Shown here in pieces: positions 6,310-11,199 of a stretch of DNA of 11,199 nt (within the stretch, counting starts at the first letter, position 1; each line of letters starts with the position of its first letter). The position numbers and the translations under genes were made by a program. Source of the stretch: RUG13091 sp963619935 (GTDB lineage: Bacteria > Bacillota_I > Bacilli_A > RFN20 > CAG-826); the NCBI GenBank assembly GCA_963619935.1, contig CAVEYA010000056.1, positions 1 to 11,199 of the forward strand, written 5' to 3'. The notes beneath the pieces were generated by a model, which saw nothing but the letters and a program-made list of their open reading frames with translations, was not told the DNA's origin and ran no database searches.

Positions 6310-8583
6310 ATGTCTAATCAAATAGTTACACCTAAAAAACCAAAAAAACTGGTACGAAAAATTCTTACTATTGTATCTGGTGTTTTTGTTGTTGCTTTTG
6401 CTACAACCGCCATTATTAGTGGTATTAATCTACCAAGTAAAAAGAGTTTTTCGGTGAATAAAGATGTATCTATTTATGCTTCGTGTGTGGATGAAGAATC
6501 TATTTTTTATGGCACTAGTGAAGCCAAATTAGTGGAAGTTAATTTTAATAACGAACTACAAAAAGAAATGGATTTAAAATCCATAACCACAGTTTCTGAT
6601 AATATTTCACAAATAAATAGTATTTCTGAATATAACGATAGTCTCATTGTTTATTCACAAATTATTGGAAAAGATGATGGCTATATTTTTAATGTTAATA
6701 AAGAAACATTTGATATTACCTCATACACTAAAGTAGAAGGTTTTGGGACATTTAGAAAATGTGCTTTAGACGATAATGGCAATTATGTGGTTGCCTATCG
6801 TGGTAGCGCATTAGGCAATTGCACAAACTTTGCTCACTTCGATTTAAATAATCTTTCTAGTGGTTATTTGCATCATGGTTATTTCTATGTTGGTGAAACA
6901 ATTAGAGATGATACTTATAGTGATTGCTATAAAGTGCAGAGAGTCAAACCAATCGATATTGTTGATATGACCATTAGTGGTGATATGTGTTATGTCACTC
7001 ATACGGGTGGTATATCCGCATTTAGTCTTGATATGGAATGGAACTGCTTTGATGATTTAGACGCTAGTGACGAAACGATTAAATCTAAATATGGCATTAA
7101 ATATTACGATTCTAGTGACCAATACTTCTATATCGAATCATCTAAATTTAATTTTAATAAATATGTTTCTATCATGGGCGAAGGTTTCTGCGGCGCAAGC
7201 GTTTATGGTGATGATATTTATTTATTCTCTACTGATAATTTTATTTACAAAACAACAACAGGCAGAGTAATTGGTAAAACTTTTAAAGATGTCCTTCGTA
7301 AAAGTGTCGTAGAAGGTATTACTTTTTCTAGTAGTTTTGTAACTTCAGGCTGTACTTTTAATAACACAAAATCAAAACGCACTTATGTGATTTTTAAATC
7401 TAGTGATGCAATTGAGTGCTTAGATTTTAGTGAAGAAAAACCTGCTGTGGAATTCATCGCTAGCTTTGAATTTGGCATTGGTAACATCTCTACAAACGAA
7501 ACAGGTAGTTATTTAGTTTATTTATTCACTAATTCTGGTAAGAGCTCCTCTGGCGTTTCTCTTGGTTCATTTGTGAACACTCATAAATATATTAAGTATC
7601 AATTTGCTAAGCCATTGATGATCGCTTCTATTATTACTGGCATCATTATGGCGGTTGTTTTCGTGATTAGTTTATTCTGCTGGATTAAATCGAGTTTCTT
7701 TTTCAAATTTAAAGAGACCATAAAATTAATTTTGAAAAATAAATTTGTTTATATAGCAATGCTACCTAGCTTAGCTTTATTAATTTTATTTTGCTATTAT
7801 CCGGCAATTGCATCAGTGACTTTATCTTTCTTTAATTACACAAAAGAAGATCCGTCGTACTTATGGAATAACTTTGCTCACTATAAATACATATTTACTA
7901 ATCCAGAGATACTTAATGGATTCAAAAATATGTTTCTATTCTTACTTGTGGACATTGTAACTTCCATTGTACCGCCTTTAATTTTCTCTTTCTTCTTATC
8001 AACAATGAAACATAAAAAACTTTCTAACGTTTTAAGAACGCTTTTATTCCTATGTGGTATTATTCCTGGCATTGCGGCAAATTTGATTTGGAAAGAAGGA
8101 ATTTTAGGCAATTACGGTGTAATTAATTCTTTGATCAAGGCTAGTGGTGGTAATATCATTAACTTCCTTGGCCAATCTTCCACCGCAAAGTGGGCAATTA
8201 TGTTAGTTGGCTTCCCATATGTTGGTAGTTATTTAATTTTCTATGGTGGAATGATGAATATTCCGAGTAGTTATTATGAAGCTTTGGAACTTGAAGGAGC
8301 AGGGATTATGCGTCGTTTCGTGCAAATTGATGTGCCTTTAATCTTCCCACAAATTAAATATGTCTTTATTTGTTCGATTATTAATTCTGTGCAAAACTTT
8401 GCCCGTGTGCAATCAATCACTAATGGGGCTTTTGATACAGAGATTCCGGTTGTGCAAATGTATGATTTGATTACAGAAGGTAACTATGGTCGTGCTTCCG
8501 CTTTTGCGGCAATTATCTTTGTAATGTTATTCTTAGCGACCTTCTTCACATTAAATAAGAAAAAGAGGGAAATGAATGTTTAA
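6310..8583 (+). CDS. MalF-type ABC permease with a large N-terminal exodomain
   Basis: This 757-residue membrane protein is far longer than the 290-330 residues usual for Gram-positive MalF-like permeases. Residues 17-39 form a first membrane segment. Residues 40-433 form a soluble domain, predicted outside the cell, with repeated strand patterns such as SLIVYSQ, DMCYVTH and DIYLFSTD that resemble beta-propeller blades. A second extra membrane segment follows at 434-459 and then a basic cytoplasmic linker. The canonical permease occupies about 478-757, with membrane segments near 479-503, 540-563, 577-595, 628-648, 683-700 and 729-747. The EAA coupling motif is at 655-682 (YYEALELEGAG, then DVPLIFPQI), which docks the ATPase. 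The reading frame is intact across the junction, so this is a true fusion protein. AAGGGA at 6300-6305 is the ribosome binding site, four bases from the ATG. The 3' end overlaps the next permease gene by eight bases. Confidence 0.93.
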   Translation: MSNQIVTPKKPKKLVRKILTIVSGVFVVAFATTAIISGINLPSKKSFSVNKDVSIYASCVDEESIFYGTSEAKLVEVNFNNELQKEMDLKSITTVSDNISQINSISEYNDSLIVYSQIIGKDDGYIFNVNKETFDITSYTKVEGFGTFRKCALDDNGNYVVAYRGSALGNCTNFAHFDLNNLSSGYLHHGYFYVGETIRDDTYSDCYKVQRVKPIDIVDMTISGDMCYVTHTGGISAFSLDMEWNCFDDLDASDETIKSKYGIKYYDSSDQYFYIESSKFNFNKYVSIMGEGFCGASVYGDDIYLFSTDNFIYKTTTGRVIGKTFKDVLRKSVVEGITFSSSFVTSGCTFNNTKSKRTYVIFKSSDAIECLDFSEEKPAVEFIASFEFGIGNISTNETGSYLVYLFTNSGKSSSGVSLGSFVNTHKYIKYQFAKPLMIASIITGIIMAVVFVISLFCWIKSSFFFKFKETIKLILKNKFVYIAMLPSLALLILFCYYPAIASVTLSFFNYTKEDPSYLWNNFAHYKYIFTNPEILNGFKNMFLFLLVDIVTSIVPPLIFSFFLSTMKHKKLSNVLRTLLFLCGIIPGIAANLIWKEGILGNYGVINSLIKASGGNIINFLGQSSTAKWAIMLVGFPYVGSYLIFYGGMMNIPSSYYEALELEGAGIMRRFVQIDVPLIFPQIKYVFICSIINSVQNFARVQSITNGAFDTEIPVVQMYDLITEGNYGRASAFAAIIFVMLFLATFFTLNKKKREMNV
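6427..7608 (+). other. Region encoding the extra exodomain of the MalF-type permease
   Basis: Residues 40-433 lie between membrane segments 17-39 and 434-459. With the permease C-terminal portion in its standard orientation, this domain faces outside, the same side as the binding lipoprotein. Short strand-turn units recur at roughly 53-85, 106-140, 150-182, 213-245, 296-320 and 353-385, compatible with a six- or seven-bladed propeller. It contains nine cysteines (residues 59, 151, 171, 206, 227, 246, 294, 348, 370), so disulfides are possible. The E. coli MalF P2 loop is also large and extracytoplasmic, but it is inserted between later membrane segments and has a different fold. This domain is not that loop. 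Confidence 0.65.
8565..8570 (+). promoter_or_regulatory. Ribosome binding site inside the MalF-type gene that sets the MalG-type start
   Basis: GAGGGA lies within the last codons of the upstream permease gene, five bases before ATG 8576. Because the two genes overlap, ribosomes ending on the first can restart on the second. Such coupling favours equal amounts of the two permease subunits. An ATG at 8572 is in the frame of the upstream gene and is not the start. Confidence 0.65.
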
Positions 8584-9451
8584 GGAAAGAAACACAATTA
8601 AAAAGTCCATAAACGCACGCGGTTATCAAATATTCATTATGTTATATGTGATTATTTGCACGATCTTTTGCTTATTGCCTCTTTTTATTACAATTATCAA
8701 CTCCATTAAGAGCAATGATGACATCATCATTTCTATCTTTGGTTTACCAAGTAATTTCTCTAGTTTAGTAGAAAACTATAAAGAAGCTTATAATGCAATT
8801 AAAGATTTCTTTTTTAGAACTATTATATTAGGCTTAATTGCCGCATTTGTGGATGTTTTATTGGGGGCAATTTTAGCTTATATATTTACATATAAAGAAT
8901 TCCCAGGTAAAAAATTCTTCTTTATGTTATTTATTTCGATTATGTTAGTGCCTTCTATTATGGGTATGCCGATATTAGTACCTTTAGTACGTGACACTCT
9001 CCATTTAGCGGATAATGAATTTTTAAGCTACATTGGTTATTTATTACCAAACTTTGCTGGTGGGCAAGTGACAGCATTGTTCTTGTTTAGAACCTTCTTT
9101 GCTCAACAACCAAAGGATATTTATGAATCTGCAAAAGTGGAAGGGGCAAATGATGTAATGATATTCTTAAGAATTACCATTCCATTAGCTATTCCAATTA
9201 TCTTATTCCAATTCGTTGGCACTTTTGCCAGTATCTATAACGATTATTTATGGCCTTCATTATTATTTGATTCTGATTACACAATGTTGATGCCTATCTT
9301 AGTGGAAAAACAAGAATACTTCCAATTACATTTTATGAATGGAGCAACTTATGCAATGTATATGTTCTCATCTATTCCATTAATTATTACATCAATTATT
9401 TCTATGAAATACTTCACTAGTGGAGACTTCGCTAGTGGAATGAAGTTATAA
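8576..9451 (+). CDS. MalG-type ABC permease of the carbohydrate importer
   Basis: This 291-residue integral membrane protein has the normal length of the second CUT1 permease subunit. It would pair with the MalF-type protein to form the translocation path. Six membrane segments can be placed near residues 19-42, 80-104, 113-135, 147-170, 203-222 and 260-278. The EAA coupling motif, YESAKVEGAND at 183-193 followed by ITIPLAIP at 200-207, lies in the cytoplasmic loop that contacts the ATPase. The C-terminus (KYFTSGDFASGMKL) matches the usual MalG ending, in which KYF is followed by a Gly-rich tail. Unlike its partner it carries no extra domain. It overlaps the upstream gene by eight bases, and 11 bases separate it from the ATPase gene. 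Confidence 0.95.
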   Translation: MFKERNTIKKSINARGYQIFIMLYVIICTIFCLLPLFITIINSIKSNDDIIISIFGLPSNFSSLVENYKEAYNAIKDFFFRTIILGLIAAFVDVLLGAILAYIFTYKEFPGKKFFFMLFISIMLVPSIMGMPILVPLVRDTLHLADNEFLSYIGYLLPNFAGGQVTALFLFRTFFAQQPKDIYESAKVEGANDVMIFLRITIPLAIPIILFQFVGTFASIYNDYLWPSLLFDSDYTMLMPILVEKQEYFQLHFMNGATYAMYMFSSIPLIITSIISMKYFTSGDFASGMKL

Positions 9452-9462
9452 AGGAGAACTCT

Positions 9463-10917
9463 ATGGCGAATTTATCTTTAAAAGGAATTAATAAAATATA
9501 TCCAAATAATGTCCAAGCAGTCTTTGATTTTAATCTAGAAATTAAAGATAAAGAATTTATTGTCTTTGTTGGTCCTTCTGGATGTGGTAAATCGACTACA
9601 CTTAGAATGATTGCGGGGTTAGAAGAAATTAGCAGTGGCGAACTTTATATTGATAATGAATTAGTCAACACAAAAGCACCTAAGGATCGTGATATCGCAA
9701 TGGTGTTCCAAAACTACGCTCTTTATCCACATATGACAAATTATAACAATATGTCTTTTGGTTTAAAGATTCGTAAATTACCAGTTAATGTTTTAGATAA
9801 AGAAGGCCATGAAATCATGGTCATCGATAAGAAAAAGATTAAATATTTAGAATCATCTATCAAATTTTTAAAAGCGGAAATTAAAGATGAAAATGAGAGA
9901 ATATTTGCTTTAAAAGAAAAGAATTTAAAACAAATTAAAAAATTAGAAACTGGTGAAACTATTGATGAAAATGAAATCAATCGTTTAAAAGAAGAAAATA
10001 ATAATCTTGATTTAAAATATCAGCAATTAGTCGATAAAAACACCAATTTGATTAATGAATACCAAGAAGATTTAACTTATTTACGTCACAATAAAACCAC
10101 CCCTAAAGTCAAATACGTCCATATGAAAAAAGACGAAATTGATAAAAGAGTGAAATGGGCCGCTGAAATTCTTGGCTTAACACAATATTTAAATCGTAAG
10201 CCAGGAGCTTTATCTGGTGGCCAAAGACAACGTGTTGCCTTAGGCAGAGCAATTGTGAGACAACCAAAAGTATTCTTAATGGATGAACCTTTAAGTAACT
10301 TAGACGCTAAATTACGTGTGCAAATGCGTAAAGAAATTATTCATATTCATCAAAAGGTGAACGCTACTACAATTTATGTTACCCATGACCAAACTGAAGC
10401 TATGACAATGGCGGACCGTATTGTAGTTATGAAAGATGGTTACATCCAACAAATTGGTTCACCAAAAGATGTTTATAATAACCCAAGTAATGTCTTTGTC
10501 GCAGGCTTTATCGGTGCTCCTGCAATGAACTTCTATAATGGTAAAATCAGTGATGGTAAATTCATTTTTGATGGCGAAGGCAATAACTTTGTTGATTTAA
10601 GTGATAAATCCTTTGCTTCAATTATGAAAGAATATGAAGGGAAAGAACTCATTCTTGGTGTACGTCCTGAACACACTTTATTAAAACCAGAAGGTAAGGA
10701 CACTAATTTATCTAATCCAATTAAAGTAAAAGCGGATATCGTGGAACTATTAGGCCATGAAGCAGTAGTGTATGGAGATATTTCTGGACAAAGCTTTTCT
10801 GCAAAAATGAGTAGTGAAAATACGATTAAGCAAGACGATGTTAATGAATATTGCTTTGCTTTAAATCATATTTACTTCTTTGATAAAGAAACAAAAGAAA
10901 GGATTTATTTAAAATAA
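9463..10917 (+). CDS. MalK/UgpC/MsmK-type ABC transporter ATPase with a charged helical insertion
   Basis: This cytoplasmic ATPase powers the importer as a dimer. The motifs are intact: Walker A GPSGCGKST at 37-45, Q-loop Gln 83 in VFQNYALYPHM, signature LSGGQ at 250-254, Walker B VFLMDEP at 270-276, D-loop SNLDA at 278-282, and switch His 308. The C-terminal regulatory OB/TOBE domain covers about 350-484 and includes the family motif LGVRPEH at 398-404. At 484 residues it exceeds the usual 360-380. The excess is a Lys/Glu/Asn-rich stretch at about 107-221, between FGLKIRKLP and KDEIDKRVKWAAEILG, which are adjacent in ordinary family members. All essential residues are kept, so it should be active. 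AAGGAG at 9451-9456 is six bases before the ATG. Encoding its own ATPase suggests the importer does not depend on a shared MsmK. Confidence 0.95.
   Translation: MANLSLKGINKIYPNNVQAVFDFNLEIKDKEFIVFVGPSGCGKSTTLRMIAGLEEISSGELYIDNELVNTKAPKDRDIAMVFQNYALYPHMTNYNNMSFGLKIRKLPVNVLDKEGHEIMVIDKKKIKYLESSIKFLKAEIKDENERIFALKEKNLKQIKKLETGETIDENEINRLKEENNNLDLKYQQLVDKNTNLINEYQEDLTYLRHNKTTPKVKYVHMKKDEIDKRVKWAAEILGLTQYLNRKPGALSGGQRQRVALGRAIVRQPKVFLMDEPLSNLDAKLRVQMRKEIIHIHQKVNATTIYVTHDQTEAMTMADRIVVMKDGYIQQIGSPKDVYNNPSNVFVAGFIGAPAMNFYNGKISDGKFIFDGEGNNFVDLSDKSFASIMKEYEGKELILGVRPEHTLLKPEGKDTNLSNPIKVKADIVELLGHEAVVYGDISGQSFSAKMSSENTIKQDDVNEYCFALNHIYFFDKETKERIYLK
9781..10125 (+). other. Region encoding the insertion in the ATPase helical subdomain
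   Basis: Residues about 107-221 break the conserved block between the Q-loop region and the signature motif, in the helical subdomain that meets the permease coupling helices. The core, about 123-209, is dominated by Lys, Glu, Asn and Leu with hydrophobic residues spaced in heptad style (for example LESSIKFLKAEI and LKEENNNLDLKYQQL). A turn at GETIDEN (164-170) divides two long helices. An antiparallel coiled-coil hairpin is the simplest reading. Base composition and codon use look like the rest of the gene, so recent insertion is not indicated. Confidence 0.75.
10898..10903 (+). promoter_or_regulatory. Possible ribosome binding site of the last gene
   Basis: AAAGGA lies 13 bases before ATG 10917, which is wider than usual. 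The TAATG overlap with the ATPase stop codon means translation may instead depend on coupling to the upstream gene. No better start with a closer site is seen; the next in-frame ATG at 10986 has none. Confidence 0.4.
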
Positions 10918-11199
10918 TGATTCCTTATTTTCAGAAGTTTTCTTTTTCTGATCCAGATTCTAAAACTAACGACACTAAATCTTTAATGGTTAGATTGAAT
11001 GTTGGATCTTGCATAGCAAAAATAAAAAACTATTTGAATGGTAAAGGCTATCAAAATTTAATTATTAACGAAGAATATAAAGAAATTTACTTTGTAAAAA
11101 ATGATTGTGAAATCACAATTCTCTTATTGGAATCAGAAAATGTGAATACGATTATTTCTTCTCATGTAACTTCTTCGCGCTTCAATCATAGCTATAAAG
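10917..11199 (+). CDS. N-terminus of an unrecognised gene at the operon end (partial)
   Basis: An ATG that shares one base with the ATPase stop codon (TAATG) opens a frame of 94 codons that reaches the right edge without a stop. It starts MIPYFQKFSFSDPDSKTNDT and has mixed polar and aliphatic sequence. It has no signal peptide, no clear membrane segment and no recognised motif. A stretch with two likely beta strands (YKEIYFVKN and CEITILLLESE, about residues 54-74) suggests a cytoplasmic alpha/beta or beta-rich protein. The one-base overlap indicates translational coupling and operon membership. Its job cannot be inferred from this fragment; a regulator or an accessory of sugar metabolism would fit the context. 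Confidence 0.7.
   Translation, partial: MIPYFQKFSFSDPDSKTNDTKSLMVRLNVGSCIAKIKNYLNGKGYQNLIINEEYKEIYFVKNDCEITILLLESENVNTIISSHVTSSRFNHSYK

Noticed and set aside
6427..7608. The permease exodomain as a homologue of the E. coli MalF P2 periplasmic loop
   Set aside because: P2 is inserted between membrane segments inside MalF. Here the domain precedes the whole permease core, is larger, and shows propeller-like strand repeats.
198..10917. Possible Mycoplasma genetic code (TGA read as Trp), given the low GC and Mollicutes-like gene style
   Set aside because: All visible tryptophans use TGG and no in-frame TGA occurs in six long genes. None of the six complete genes ends in TGA (five TAA, one TAG), but that is too few to argue reassignment.
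1..11199. CRISPR arrays, tRNA or rRNA genes, transposases
   Set aside because: No regularly spaced repeats, no cloverleaf-like or rRNA-like sequence and no transposase motifs were seen; nearly all of the window is coding.

Overview
The window is AT-rich, densely coding bacterial DNA with a strong A/T third-position bias. All tryptophans in the long genes use TGG. No in-frame TGA occurs in about 10.4 kb of coding sequence, so the standard bacterial code applies and the Mycoplasma code does not. Three predicted proteins have N-terminal lipoboxes, and Listeria-Bacteroides (InlB B-type) repeats are present. Together these suggest a low-GC, Gram-positive-lineage or Mollicutes-related gut bacterium that still reads TGA as stop, such as the Acholeplasma, Izemoplasma, RF39 or Erysipelotrichia groups. 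The taxonomic placement is inference.

Layout: positions 1-71 hold the first 23 codons of a minus-strand gene. Positions 72-197 are a divergent intergenic region with candidate promoters for both directions. In both directions the -10-like hexamer lies six bases from the start codon, which suggests leaderless transcripts. From 198 to the right edge lies one plus-strand operon of seven genes with gaps of 17 bases or less or short overlaps. In order these are: a modular InlB-repeat lipoprotein (198-2018), a very large lipoprotein of unknown function (2028-4589), a family-1 solute-binding lipoprotein (4601-6292), a MalF-type permease with a large extra N-terminal exodomain (6310-8583), a MalG-type permease (8576-9451), a MalK/UgpC/MsmK-type ATPase with a charged, probably coiled-coil insertion (9463-10917), and the start of an unrecognised gene (10917 to the edge).

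Taken together, the operon encodes a complete CUT1-type (carbohydrate uptake 1) ABC importer with its own ATPase. Upstream are two surface lipoproteins that plausibly capture a glycan outside the cell. No glycosidase or other catabolic enzyme is recognisable in the window, so the substrate cannot be named. The most notable features are two expansions of the core transporter on opposite faces of the membrane. One is a roughly 390-residue, possibly beta-propeller, exodomain fused to the MalF-like permease. The other is a roughly 115-residue insertion in the ATPase helical subdomain, next to where the permease coupling helices should dock. The two lipoproteins encoded ahead of the binding protein add to the impression of an elaborated surface uptake machine.
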